Part shown: positions 20,109 through 28,332 of the stretch, one piece after another
Numbering within the stretch: position 1 is the first letter of the stretch
Layout of the letters: the number at the start of each line of letters is the position of its first letter
Source: M3007 sp964550795
Lineage (GTDB): Bacteria > Bacteroidota > Bacteroidia > Chitinophagales > Saprospiraceae
Length of the DNA: 64,000 bases
Assembly: GCA_964550795.1 (NCBI GenBank)
Contig: CAZKBH010000014.1
Location: forward strand, 1 to 64,000
Direction: 5' to 3'
Program-made: the position numbers and the translations under genes
Notes under the pieces: generated by a model
Database searches by the model: none
What the model saw: only the letters and a program-made list of their open reading frames with translations
Told to the model about the DNA's origin: nothing

Positions 20109-20943
20109 TAGTCAATTCCCACAATTGAATCACTTCCACCGCCTCCCGCACATCGTGCACACGCAGGATGCGTGCACCCTGTTGAAGGGCCACTACATGC
20201 AGGGCCGTGGTGCCGTTCAATGCCTCGGCAGGCTTGATCGCCAAGGGTTTGCAGATCATGGATTTGCGGGAAATTCCGGTGAGTACAGGCAAGTCCAACA
20301 CGTTTTGAAACACGTGCAGGTTTTTCAGCAAACTGAAATTATGCTCCACGGTTTTGCCAAAACCAAAACCGGGATCCAGGATAATATCTTTCAGGCCAAG
20401 TCCGCGCAGTTCCACTATTTTTTGAATAAAAAAGTCCAACACTTCTGTCACAACATCCTCATAATGAGGCTGTTGCTGCATGGTTCCGGGTGTTCCTTGC
20501 ATGTGCATGAGCACGTAAGGCACTCCGAAATCAGCCACGGTCTGTAACAAATCATCGTCTAATTTGCCCGCAGAAATGTCGTTGACGATGCTCGCGCCAG
20601 CATTCAGGGCCTCCCGGGCTACGCCTGCGCGCCAGGTATCTACGGACAGTATTGTGTTTGGAAAATTTTTCAGAATCGTTTCAATGGCCGGGATGACGCG
20701 CTGCAATTCTTCCTGCTCCTGCACTTCCGCAGCACCGGGTCGGGAAGATGCCCCGCCGAGGTCCAATATAGCGGCCCCCTCCCGGAGCATTTTTTCAGCT
20801 TGATGCAAGACGGCCGTTTCCCCGAGGTGTTTTCCGCCATCAAAAAACGAATCAGGCGTAAGGTTCAGGATGCCCATCACTACGGGGCGTGAGAGGTCGA
20901 GGAGTTGGCCGCGGCAATTGAGGGTCGGGGTAGTGATCGGCAT
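20080..20943 (-). CDS. folP: Dihydropteroate synthase
   Basis: 287 residues. Joins 6-hydroxymethyl-dihydropterin diphosphate with 4-aminobenzoate in folate synthesis, in the cytoplasm; it is the sulfonamide target. Signatures are VVMGILNLTPDSFFDGG near the start, ILDLGGASSRPGA (the usual DIGGESTRPG loop, here with GGA), SVDTWRAGVA, IVNDISAG, DPGFGFGKTVEHN, GISRKSM and the final LRVHDVREAVEV. The length is normal for the family. It is preceded by a 92-residue gene six bases upstream, probably co-transcribed. The 3' end overlaps the end of the giant adhesin gene by 29 bases, tail to tail. Confidence 0.96.
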   Translation of the reverse strand: MPITTPTLNCRGQLLDLSRPVVMGILNLTPDSFFDGGKHLGETAVLHQAEKMLREGAAILDLGGASSRPGAAEVQEQEELQRVIPAIETILKNFPNTILSVDTWRAGVAREALNAGASIVNDISAGKLDDDLLQTVADFGVPYVLMHMQGTPGTMQQQPHYEDVVTEVLDFFIQKIVELRGLGLKDIILDPGFGFGKTVEHNFSLLKNLHVFQNVLDLPVLTGISRKSMICKPLAIKPAEALNGTTALHVVALQQGARILRVHDVREAVEVIQLWELTTTAPPSHLL

Positions 20944-20949
20944 TTGGCC

Positions 20950-21228
20950 TCAGCGTTTGGGGAAAAGTTTCCGCAGCAAAGTGACCGGCGAAAAATCAGA
21001 AGAAGAAAAAGTAGATTCCACAAAAACCAATTTTAGTCGGCGGCTCGCGCTGGATACCGCAATCAGAAGCGACCTTTTCCCTTCTTCGTTCACTTTATGC
21101 ACAGAATCCAGGCGCCAGTCATTGGATTCGATGGACGCATCGGGTTGTTCTAAAAGGCTGTCGGCAAGATGATACCCTTTGGCTTCAAGGGTTTGGAGGG
21201 TTTCTGTAACAGATTGATGTTGTTGCAT
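20950..21228 (-). CDS. Small conserved-looking hypothetical protein upstream of folP
   Basis: 92 residues starting at ATG 21228 (MQQHQSVTETLQTLEAKGYH). No signal peptide or membrane segment. The N-terminal half is predicted helical and acidic (SLLEQPDASIESNDWRLDSVHKV), followed by a strand-like LLIAVSSASRRLKLVFVES. It vaguely resembles short Bacteroidota proteins that open with a TLxxLxxxGY motif, but I cannot assign a function. It ends six bases before the folP start on the same strand, so it is probably the first gene of that operon. Confidence 0.65.
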   Translation of the reverse strand: MQQHQSVTETLQTLEAKGYHLADSLLEQPDASIESNDWRLDSVHKVNEEGKRSLLIAVSSASRRLKLVFVESTFSSSDFSPVTLLRKLFPKR

Positions 21229-21368
21229 GGTTGATTAAAAACAATATTTCCTCTTTAAAAGAGAGGCTAACGGTTGATGAAATTACAAAAGAAAAGGCAA
21301 GACCAAAAGAACGAAGTTGTTCGGAAATAGCGGCGCATCGGGGGGATTATTTTTGTCTGCTAAATGCA

Positions 21369-21401
21369 GCAGCCCCGATTGGCGCTACCAATCGGGGCTG
21401 C
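21369..21401. repeat. Perfect 14-bp inverted repeat with five-base loop
   Basis: GCAGCCCCGATTGG, loop CGCTA, then the exact complement. It lies in the 372-base space between the response regulator gene (ending at 21601) and the folP operon start (21228), both on the minus strand. No T-tract follows on either strand, so it is more like a dispersed REP-type palindrome than a standard terminator, though it could still block read-through. Nothing else gene-like was seen in this space. Confidence 0.7.
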
Positions 21402-21600
21402 AAAAACGGAACGGGCCTTGGCTAACATTAGCATCAAACAGCGGATATGGGGTTAGGTTTACCATCATGCCTCAATTGCCCGTCCCGGTGCGGCTTGCTC
21501 GCCGTGAGTCATAGTGTTTGCCCTGATTTGTGCTGTCATCCTCACATCTACAACTGAACAGTTAGGGCAGGGAAAAATAAACGCTGTGGTTGCGCGTCGT

Positions 21601-22299
21601 TCAACGGTTGCCTGCAATTCCACGTTTTAAGGCATAACTAATGGCCTCACCTTTGGAATTCACATGCAGTTTCCGATAAATACCTTGGATGTGGTTTTTA
21701 ACCGTGTCGGTACTGATAAAATGCTTGGCTGCAATCATTTTATACGACAACCCATCCACCAACGCCTCGAGAATTTCTTGTTCTCGAGGCGTCAGTCCGG
21801 TGGAAAGGCCATCATCATCACTTTCAAAGGTTCTGTTGACAACCGTTGCAGCAGCAGTCGGGACAGAAGTATCGTTCAGATAAAAAAACTGTAAAACTTT
21901 TCGGGCAATGGCGGGACTCATCGGCGAGCCACCTTTATGCACCAATCGCACACTGTCAACCAATTCATCCGGACCGGATTTTTTTAACAAATAACCCGTT
22001 GCGCCATTCCGAAGGGCTTGAAAAATCCGATCCTCTTCTTCGCTCACCGTCAACATCACAACCTGCGTGGAAGGGGACACCTCTTTGACCACTGCGGTTG
22101 CTTCAATTCCATTCATGCCTGGCATATCAATGTCCATCAGTACCACCTCCGGTTTAAGCTCAGAGACGGCACGCCGAACCTCCGAACAATCCGGATATGC
22201 CGCAATGACTTCTACATCCGGCGTAAATCGAAAAAGATGCAACAGGCTTTCCCGGAAATCACCATTATCCTCAAAAATAAGCAAACGCAGTGGAGACAT
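21601..22299 (-). CDS. NarL/FixJ family response regulator (orphan)
   Basis: 232 residues. The receiver domain has the acidic pair in LLIFEDNGD, the phospho-acceptor Asp56 in VLMDIDMPGMNG, the TVSEEE motif and Lys in YLLKKSG. Residues ~165-230 form a LuxR-type helix-turn-helix (LTPREQEILEALVDGLSYKMIAAKHFISTDTVKNHIQGIYRKLHV). A low-complexity Ala/Thr/Val linker lies between. It is a transcription factor controlled by phosphorylation, but no kinase gene is adjacent; the partner must be encoded elsewhere. A -7-like box lies ~45 bases upstream. Confidence 0.93.
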   Translation of the reverse strand: MSPLRLLIFEDNGDFRESLLHLFRFTPDVEVIAAYPDCSEVRRAVSELKPEVVLMDIDMPGMNGIEATAVVKEVSPSTQVVMLTVSEEEDRIFQALRNGATGYLLKKSGPDELVDSVRLVHKGGSPMSPAIARKVLQFFYLNDTSVPTAAATVVNRTFESDDDGLSTGLTPREQEILEALVDGLSYKMIAAKHFISTDTVKNHIQGIYRKLHVNSKGEAISYALKRGIAGNR

Positions 22300-22343
22300 A
22301 TCTTGAAATTGGGGCGTGCCTTGAAAGGTTAGGGATTACCGAA

Positions 22344-22351
22344 CAAAGGTA
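22344..22351 (-). promoter_or_regulatory. Putative -7 box (TACCTTTG) for the NarL-type regulator
   Basis: TACCTTTG on the minus strand, 45 bases upstream of the ATG at 22299. No clear -33 TTG was found at the usual spacing. Confidence 0.35.
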
Positions 22352-22407
22352 AGTGCCTCTTGCTGGGCGGCAGATAGGAAGTTCGTACTAATCAGGATGC
22401 AAAAATG

Positions 22408-23742
22408 TTATCCGCCTACGTAATTATGCGGGGTGAGTCGTTTCAACTCTTCTTTGACTTCCTCCGAAACATCCAGCCCATCCACAAATTCGTGCAAATG
22501 CTCGCGGCTGACCAGATGGCGACCACGTGTAAGCGCCTTGAGTGCCTCATAGGGCTGCGGATAAGCCTCCCGGCGGAGAATAACCTGAATGCCCTCGGCG
22601 ACCACCATCCAGTTGTCTTCCAAATCATCAAAAAGTTTGCCTTCGTTTAGGGTAAGTTTGCTCAAGCCCTTTTGAATAGACTTCAATGCGACCAAAGTAT
22701 GGCCCATTGGGACACCGATATTGCGCAATACAGTTGAATCCGTCAGGTCGCGTTGCAGACGGCTGATGGGCAGCTTCTCGGCAAGATGATGCCAAAGGGC
22801 ATTGGCCAAACCCAGATTCCCCTCTGCATTTTCAAAGTCAATGGGATTCACCTTGTGCGGCATGGCAGATGAACCGACCTCTCCCGCCACCGTTTTTTGG
22901 CGGAAATATTCCATGGAAACATAGGTCCACACATCGCGGCAAAAATCTATCAAAATGGTATTAATCCGCCCGATTGCCTGGCATTGAGCCGCAAAACAGT
23001 CGTAATGTTCAATTTGTGTGGTGTGTTTTGAACGTTCGAGGCCGAGAAACTCCCGCACAAAATCATCGCCGAAGCGCTGCCAATCGTAGTCGGGATATGC
23101 GGCATAGTGTGCGTTGAAATTTCCAGTGGCGCCCCCGAATTTGGCGCGGTGGGGGATGCTTTTTAGCTGCCCGATTTGGGTATCCAGGCGCTCCACAAAC
23201 ACCTGAAATTCTTTGCCCAACAAGGTTGGGGAAGCGGGTTGCCCGTGCGTACGGGCGAGCATGGGCACGCGCGCCCAATCCTGCGCCATTTGCTCGAGCA
23301 GATCCCGAATTTGTTGAATTAATGGATAATAAACTTGCTCGAGGGCGGTTTTAAACAGCAAGGGAGTCGCGGTGTTGTTTACATCCTGTGAGGTTAGTCC
23401 GAAATGTACAAACTCGCGCAAATCGCCGAGGCCGTGCGCGTCAAAACGTTCTTTGAGGAAGTATTCTACCGCTTTAACATCATGGTTAGTGGTGCGCTCA
23501 ATTTGTTTGATTTGCTCGGCATCCGTTTGATTGAAGTGCTCAAAAATGGCATTCAGCTCGTCAATCTTGTCGTCCTCAAAAGCAGCTAGCTGTGGAAGTC
23601 CATACTGGCAAAGTGCGATAAAGTATTGAATTTCAACAAAAACCCGGTATCGGATCAGGGCATATTCGCTGAAGTAATCGGCAAGTTCGCGGGTTTTGTC
23701 CGCGTAACGCCCGTCAATGGGGGAAATGGCAAGTAGAGACAT
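22408..23742 (-). CDS. purB: Adenylosuccinate lyase
   Basis: The start was set at ATG 23742 (MSLLAISPIDGRYADKTREL), which matches the conserved PurB N-terminus; the frame runs 44 codons further upstream without family similarity. 444 residues of the fumarase/aspartase superfamily. The signature SSAMPHKVNPIDFENAEG holds the catalytic loop, and TSQDVNNTA and ARTHGQPASPT carry further active-site residues. It cleaves SAICAR to AICAR and adenylosuccinate to AMP, both in purine synthesis. The enzyme is a cytoplasmic homotetramer. It is a single gene here, divergent from the lipoprotein pair at 23887. Confidence 0.97.
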   Translation of the reverse strand: MSLLAISPIDGRYADKTRELADYFSEYALIRYRVFVEIQYFIALCQYGLPQLAAFEDDKIDELNAIFEHFNQTDAEQIKQIERTTNHDVKAVEYFLKERFDAHGLGDLREFVHFGLTSQDVNNTATPLLFKTALEQVYYPLIQQIRDLLEQMAQDWARVPMLARTHGQPASPTLLGKEFQVFVERLDTQIGQLKSIPHRAKFGGATGNFNAHYAAYPDYDWQRFGDDFVREFLGLERSKHTTQIEHYDCFAAQCQAIGRINTILIDFCRDVWTYVSMEYFRQKTVAGEVGSSAMPHKVNPIDFENAEGNLGLANALWHHLAEKLPISRLQRDLTDSTVLRNIGVPMGHTLVALKSIQKGLSKLTLNEGKLFDDLEDNWMVVAEGIQVILRREAYPQPYEALKALTRGRHLVSREHLHEFVDGLDVSEEVKEELKRLTPHNYVGG

Positions 23743-23849
23743 GTGGGCAGGTGTTTTATCCGCCGTAGTCTTGAGGGATACAGGGCGGGTTTGCAAATCG
23801 TTTGCGCGGCAAATTTCGCATTTTCCTGCCAGCAAAAGCAGCGCAAGCC

Positions 23850-23857
23850 TACCTTTG
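23850..23857 (+). promoter_or_regulatory. Putative -7 box (TACCTTTG) for the lipoprotein pair
   Basis: TACCTTTG ends 29 bases upstream of the ATG at 23887, at a typical distance for a Bacteroidota promoter. The -33 element is not clear. Confidence 0.4.
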
Positions 23858-23886
23858 CCTATCTTTTTCCTCACTTAATTTTTGAC

Positions 23887-24336
23887 ATGAAAAAAATGAT
23901 CCAATTACCCACAGTATCTGCTGCGAAGTTTACCCTGCTTTTGCTCCTCTCGTTCACCCTTTTCACCGCTTGTGGCGGCGACAAAAAACAACTCGAAACC
24001 CTCGTCCAGGAAACCGAAACCATCCACGACGAAGCGATGAAAGACATGGCTGAAATGAATCGTGTGGCGCGTACGTTAAAAGAAAACATCGTCGCGGACT
24101 CTACCATGGATAGCACACGCAAAGAAACCATTATGAATGCCCTGACCAACATCGGCAACGCCGAAAACGACATGATGGACTGGATGAAAAACTACAAACC
24201 ACTCGACGCAATGTCCACTGAAGATGCTTTAAGGTACATCCAAGACCAAAAAACAGCCATTGCCAAAAATCACGCCGATATCAAGGCGGCTATGGAGGCG
24301 GGGAAAAAGTTGCAGGGCTCGAACACAACTAATTGA
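23887..24336 (+). CDS. Helical lipoprotein of unknown function
   Basis: The start was set at ATG 23887, which gives a lipoprotein signal MKKMIQLPTVSAAKF...LFTAC with Cys as the lipidated residue; the open frame extends upstream to 23743 with no signal. 149 residues, acidic and almost fully helical (LETLVQETETIHDEAMKDMAEM, then DALRYIQDQKTAIAKNHADIKAAMEAGKKL), resembling Bacteroidota lipoproteins sometimes annotated as viral A-type inclusion protein. It is probably attached to a membrane facing the periplasm. It ends seven bases before the DUF1573 lipoprotein gene, so the two are co-transcribed. Confidence 0.8.
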   Translation: MKKMIQLPTVSAAKFTLLLLLSFTLFTACGGDKKQLETLVQETETIHDEAMKDMAEMNRVARTLKENIVADSTMDSTRKETIMNALTNIGNAENDMMDWMKNYKPLDAMSTEDALRYIQDQKTAIAKNHADIKAAMEAGKKLQGSNTTN

Positions 24337-24343
24337 TTTTCAA

Positions 24344-24799
24344 ATGATTAAGATGAAAATTCCGGTATTTTTTCCGCTACTAAGCACTTGTTTGCTTTTA
24401 GCTTGCGCTACGGCGCCAAAAGCGCAAACGTCTAGTGCTTCCACTTCAAACACCTCAACTACGGTTGCACCAATGCCCGCTTTTGTTAGCTGGGACAAAA
24501 AAATGGTGGACCTTGGCGAGGTCAAAAAAGGCGAAAAACGCTCCCTGTTTTTTGAACTCACCAATACGAGCGGACAAGAAATTCAGATTGAAATTGTGGA
24601 TGCCTGCGAGTGCACTAAGGTTGATTTCCCACGAAGTCCCATCGCACCGGGAGCCAAGGGGCGTTTCGACGTGGTTTTTGACAGTACTGAAAAGGATGCG
24701 GATGAAACCATCGGCATCACCATCGTATTTCGGGAAACGGACGCCCGGGGAAACCCACGCATCGAATCGGTCGAGTATAAGTTTGAGTTGATTAAGTAA
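24344..24799 (+). CDS. DUF1573 domain lipoprotein
   Basis: Starts at ATG 24344 (or the in-frame ATG at 24353). The lipoprotein signal ends LLLACATA, then comes a Ser/Thr-rich linker. Residues ~55-145 match DUF1573, an ASPM/Hydin-like immunoglobulin fold: KKMVDLGEVKKGEKRSLFFELTN, DACECTKVDFP with the paired cysteines, and PIAPGAKGRFDVVFDS. DUF1573 proteins are frequent in Bacteroidota envelopes, but their molecular role is not known. It forms an operon with the helical lipoprotein upstream, and a strong hairpin with a T-tract follows the gene. Confidence 0.88.
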   Translation: MIKMKIPVFFPLLSTCLLLACATAPKAQTSSASTSNTSTTVAPMPAFVSWDKKMVDLGEVKKGEKRSLFFELTNTSGQEIQIEIVDACECTKVDFPRSPIAPGAKGRFDVVFDSTEKDADETIGITIVFRETDARGNPRIESVEYKFELIK

Positions 24800-24801
24800 T
24801 A

Positions 24802-24957
24802 AGTGGGGGGCCCATAAGTTGATGAGGTTGATAAAAGTTTATATAGTTGATAATATGCGCTCGAAAAATGTTAGCATTTTGCCCTTTTGAGCACAAATCA
24901 TCAACCTTCATCAACTTTTATCAACCTCATCAACTTATGGCCCCCCCCACTTTTTTT
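24802..24957 (+). terminator. Long inverted repeat with T-tract, probable terminator of the lipoprotein operon
   Basis: Arms at about 24802-24839 and 24913-24950 share a perfect 27-base match (CATAAGTTGATGAGGTTGAT and onward) plus G/C-runs at the base of the stem. The loop is ~73 bases. Seven T follow on the plus strand at 24951-24957, overlapping the last codons of the convergent OmpA gene. The arm itself is built from repeated GTTGAT units. Far larger than a usual terminator. Confidence 0.65.
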
Positions 24958-26068
24958 ATCTCGGAAGCACCCGGAATTCCGTGCGTCTGTTTTGGGCATG
25001 CTGCTCTTCTGTGCACTCCACGCCATTGCTGCAATGGTTTACCAGTTGAGTTTCGCCGTAGCCGTGGTATTCCATGCGGGAACGCTTGATTCCCCTCGAA
25101 ACCAGATAATCCACCACGGCTTTCGCCCTGCGTTCAGAAAGGTCCTGATTAAATTCATCCGATGCCCGGGAATCCGTGTGCGAATTAATCTCTATCCGAA
25201 TTTCAGGGCGTAATTTCATCAGGTTGTAGAGTTTTTCCTCTACAATTTTCCTTGAGCTTGAGTTCAAAACATCACTGTTTAATCCGTAATATATCGGCAG
25301 AACATTGTAATCCAGCAACTCACATTCAATTTTACGCCACTCGTAACCATCTCCCGTCGCGCTTGCACTTCTGTCCTTGACCAAAAAAACCTCTTCACGC
25401 ACCACAGGGTTCACATCGGTTGTTTCAACGGTCTCATCTTTTTCCAGCACTCTTTTTTGGAGGGTGATGTATTCTGCCGGAATTTCAATTTCCCGCATGG
25501 TAGCTGGCGTCTCGATAACCCTTCTTTTGACGGTTTTGTAGCGCCCTTGTTGGGCGTTTTTGACGTACGTGGGGTTGGAAACAATCTTTTTTACCGGAAT
25601 CTGCTTGGTAACCGCCGGGTATTCCACATAACAAATCACATCACAATCTCCTGGCACGGGTGACTTACAGCCAGCCAGGGGTGGTCGAGACTCAAATCGG
25701 GAATAGGCAGGCTCCAATACGATCGTCTCGAAAGTATCAAGCGTCACCACGGGAACCAGACTGATCTTGTTAATTGGCTCTTCAATCAAAAACGTATCCA
25801 CTACTTCGCGATACACCGCTGGAACGTATTCAAATCTTTTGGAAGCTTCCTTCACCAGCACCTGTTCCTCCACCGTTTTGTACACAGCTGGTACCACTTT
25901 GTAGGATTTGTAGGATGGTGTGACCACTACTTTTTCGATTTCCTTGATTTCTTCGATTGGGCAGCGAATATAGCATGCGCCAGGTTCCGGATTAGCGGGG
26001 TAATTTTGTGCCCAAGTAGCTTGAAGGGCCAAAAATGAAAGAACAAGTGTTAGTGTGAAAATTCGCAT
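24956..26068 (-). CDS. OmpA family outer-membrane lipoprotein-like protein
   Basis: The start was set at ATG 26068 (MRIFTLTLVLSFLALQATWAQ), a clear signal peptide, giving 370 residues. Residues ~25-240 contain degenerate repeats with VPAVYKTVEEQ, VPAVYREVVD, PATMREIEIPAEYITLQKR and paired cysteines (CYIRCP, CDVICYVEYP). Residues ~255-370 are an OmpA peptidoglycan-binding domain: YYGLNSDVLNSSS, INSHTDSRASDEFNQDLSERRAKAVVDYL, RMEYHGYGETQLV and QNRRTEFRV. The Asp and Arg that bind diaminopimelate (HTDSR and NRR) are present. It likely ties the outer membrane to the cell wall. Convergent with the DUF1573 gene. Confidence 0.9.
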   Translation of the reverse strand: MRIFTLTLVLSFLALQATWAQNYPANPEPGACYIRCPIEEIKEIEKVVVTPSYKSYKVVPAVYKTVEEQVLVKEASKRFEYVPAVYREVVDTFLIEEPINKISLVPVVTLDTFETIVLEPAYSRFESRPPLAGCKSPVPGDCDVICYVEYPAVTKQIPVKKIVSNPTYVKNAQQGRYKTVKRRVIETPATMREIEIPAEYITLQKRVLEKDETVETTDVNPVVREEVFLVKDRSASATGDGYEWRKIECELLDYNVLPIYYGLNSDVLNSSSRKIVEEKLYNLMKLRPEIRIEINSHTDSRASDEFNQDLSERRAKAVVDYLVSRGIKRSRMEYHGYGETQLVNHCSNGVECTEEQHAQNRRTEFRVLPR

Positions 26069-26185
26069 TGTACAATGAGTAGGTTTGGTTAAAACGCCTA
26101 CATTTGACGGGGCCTGCAATTATTTGAAATTTCCGAATCTGAAACAAAGCGTAAAACTACTTCGATTGTTAAAAAACGTCCTATT

Positions 26186-26701
26186 ATGTTGTTGAAAAAA
26201 TTACCGCCAATAATTTTGATAGTGGGCATTTTAGTCCTTCAATGCTGTGCGCCCAAACAAATTCCCGCCCCTCCGGCAAGCGCTGCCAAACCCGGCGAAC
26301 CACTTTCCAAAATAAAACTCACGGACCTAGACGGTAAGCCACTAAATCTGGCAGATTTTGCAGGAAAACCCGTTTTTTTGAATTTTTGGGCCACCTGGTG
26401 CGGCCCCTGTGTGAGCGAGATGGGCTCCATTGAACATGCCTCAAAACAGTTCAAAAACGAGATTGTTTTCCTCGCGGTGAGCAACGAATCCCCTGCCATA
26501 ATCCGTTCGTATGTGCGAAAAAATAATTTCACCTTCAGCTTTGCCCGGCTCGAAGGTTCATACCTCGATGCATACGTAGTTGCACTACCGACCACCATGC
26601 TGTTGGATCGCAAGGGCAATTTAGTGGAAGACATAGAAGGCTTTCGCAACTGGAGCAGCGCGAATAGTATCGAAAAATTGAATGCGTTGGTGAAAGGTTG
26701 A
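26186..26701 (+). CDS. TlpA-like thioredoxin-fold protein
   Basis: 171 residues. The N-terminal hydrophobic segment ends LVLQCCAPKQ, which may be a lipobox with an unusual Gln before Cys, or a signal anchor. Residues ~40-170 are a thioredoxin fold of the TlpA/ResA kind: KLTDLDGKPLNLADFAGKPVFLNFWATWCGPC with the redox pair Cys72 and Cys75, and a cis-Pro in VALPTTMLLDRKG. Such proteins reduce disulphides in periplasmic substrates such as apocytochromes. It ends ten bases before the convergent stop of the bifunctional nuclease gene, with no hairpin between them. Confidence 0.9.
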   Translation: MLLKKLPPIILIVGILVLQCCAPKQIPAPPASAAKPGEPLSKIKLTDLDGKPLNLADFAGKPVFLNFWATWCGPCVSEMGSIEHASKQFKNEIVFLAVSNESPAIIRSYVRKNNFTFSFARLEGSYLDAYVVALPTTMLLDRKGNLVEDIEGFRNWSSANSIEKLNALVKG

Positions 26702-26710
26702 GAAAGTTAC

Positions 26711-27298
26711 TCAGTCCTTCTCTTCGCGGCGTTTCAGTTCGTCGCGAATCTTGGCTGCCATTTCGTATTCCTCATTGTCGAGGGCTTCTTGCAAGCGCCC
26801 GCGAAGAGCGTCAAGGGGCCAGGTTTCCATGGCATTTTCATCCAGATGCGAGGGCGCGGGCACTGCCGAAAAGCCACCGCCTTCCTGCTCTTCCAAAATC
26901 ACCCCGGCGGCTTCCAGAATAAAATCGTACGAAAAAATTGGGCATTCAAAACGCACCGCCATTGCAATGGCATCAGAAGTACGAGAGTCAATTTCAAACA
27001 ACTCACCGTTCTTCATACAAACCAAACGAGCATAAAAAATCCCATCCAGTAAATTGCTGATAATCACTTCTTTAAGCTGAATATCAAAGGTGTCAAAAGC
27101 GTTTTTAAACAGGTCGTGCGTAAGCGGACGATTGGGCACCATACGCTCCAAAGCCACCGCAATTGCCTGTGCTTCAAAACTCCCAATCACAATCGGGAGG
27201 CGGCGTTTTCCACGGCGTTCGCCCAGTACCACAGCATAATTGTGTGACTGCGTCATGCTGTGCGAAAGGGCCACTATTTCAAGTTCGATGCGTCTCAT
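26711..27298 (-). CDS. Bifunctional nuclease (BFN/DUF151) domain protein with C-terminal UVR motif
   Basis: 195 residues. Residues 1-140 match the bifunctional nuclease domain: YAVVLGERRGKRRLPIVIGSFEAQAIAVALE, RPLTHDLFKNAF and IDSRTSDAIAMAVRFECPIF. Residues ~160-193 form a UvrB/UvrC-type helical hairpin (LRGRLQEALDNEEYEMAAKIRDEL). BFN domains have been linked to nuclease activity and stress in some organisms, though the role in bacteria is poorly known. Same strand as etfBA and 43 bases after etfA, so probably in that operon. This domain pairing is common in Bacteroidota. Confidence 0.92.
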   Translation of the reverse strand: MRRIELEIVALSHSMTQSHNYAVVLGERRGKRRLPIVIGSFEAQAIAVALERMVPNRPLTHDLFKNAFDTFDIQLKEVIISNLLDGIFYARLVCMKNGELFEIDSRTSDAIAMAVRFECPIFSYDFILEAAGVILEEQEGGGFSAVPAPSHLDENAMETWPLDALRGRLQEALDNEEYEMAAKIRDELKRREEKD

Positions 27299-27341
27299 AG
27301 TTGGGTGACTTGTTGATTGGGGGGATTAGAACAGTAATGGA

Positions 27342-28301
27342 CTACCCGGCTTTAAATTTTTTGATCGCATCATTCAGTTGAGGCACTACCTCGAACAGAT
27401 CTCCAACCACCCCATAATCTGCCGCTTTAAAAAACGGTGCCTCCGGGTCCTTATTAATCACCACGATCACTTTTGAGTTGTTGACGCCTGCCAAATGCTG
27501 AATGGCGCCACTGATTCCGATGGCAAAGTACAAATTTGGGCGAATGGCTATTCCTGTTTGACCAACGTGTTCGTGGTGCGGACGCCAATCAGCGTCGGAT
27601 ACCGGACGGGAACAAGCCGTCGTGGCTCCCAGGGTCGTGGCTAAATCCTCAATGATTCCCCAGTTTTCCGGGCCTTTCATGCCGCGGCCAGCCGATACCA
27701 CCACTTCCGCCTCCGGCAATGGAACGATGCCTTCCTGCGTCTTTACAGATTTTACCCGAATGCGACCTTTGGCGGCCCCAACCGATACCGTTTCCACGGA
27801 AACAGGAGACCCTGTCACTTCTGGCTTAACCGCATTCCCCATCAGCGACAACACTTTCATCGCACTGTTGATTTCGTATTCAGCAACTGCTTTGCCGGAA
27901 TAAACAGATTTTTTTACCCGCAGTGCTGCACCACTAACCGTAGGTAAACTATTCACCCCAGACACCAGCCCGGCATTCAACCGAACTGCAAGACGCCCGG
28001 CAACGGATTTCCCGGTAGATGTATGGCTAAGCACCACCACTGATGCTCCATTGCTTTTTGCAATTTCTGCAATGGCATTCGCAACTGCTTGACTATCAAA
28101 TTGATCGAAACTGCTATCTGATACATGGAGCACCTTACTCGCTCCGTAACGCCCCAGTTCTCCGGCGTCATTTACGGCACCTAACGTGAGGGCCACACAT
28201 GTGGAACCCATCAATTCAGCAACCTTTTTCCCATAGGTAACGGCCTCAAATGCCGATTTTTTGAACTGCCCAAGCGGGGACTCTGCAAAAACCAAAACCA
28301 T
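27342..28301 (-). CDS. etfA: Electron transfer flavoprotein alpha subunit
   Basis: 319 residues. The N-terminal half is the ETF alpha/beta fold (VLVFAESPLGQFKKSAFEAVTYGK); the C-terminal half binds FAD (VVSAGRGMKGPENWGIIEDLATTLGA, SRPVSDADWRPHHEHVGQTGIAIRPNLYFAIGISGAIQH, VVINKDPEAPFFKAADYGVVGD). With EtfB it forms the heterodimer that takes electrons from acyl-CoA dehydrogenases and passes them to the quinone pool. etfB lies 31 bases upstream on the same strand. No dehydrogenase gene is in the window. Confidence 0.96.
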   Translation of the reverse strand: MVLVFAESPLGQFKKSAFEAVTYGKKVAELMGSTCVALTLGAVNDAGELGRYGASKVLHVSDSSFDQFDSQAVANAIAEIAKSNGASVVVLSHTSTGKSVAGRLAVRLNAGLVSGVNSLPTVSGAALRVKKSVYSGKAVAEYEINSAMKVLSLMGNAVKPEVTGSPVSVETVSVGAAKGRIRVKSVKTQEGIVPLPEAEVVVSAGRGMKGPENWGIIEDLATTLGATTACSRPVSDADWRPHHEHVGQTGIAIRPNLYFAIGISGAIQHLAGVNNSKVIVVINKDPEAPFFKAADYGVVGDLFEVVPQLNDAIKKFKAG

Positions 28302-28332
28302 GTTGTTAATGATGAATGATGAATGATGGAGA

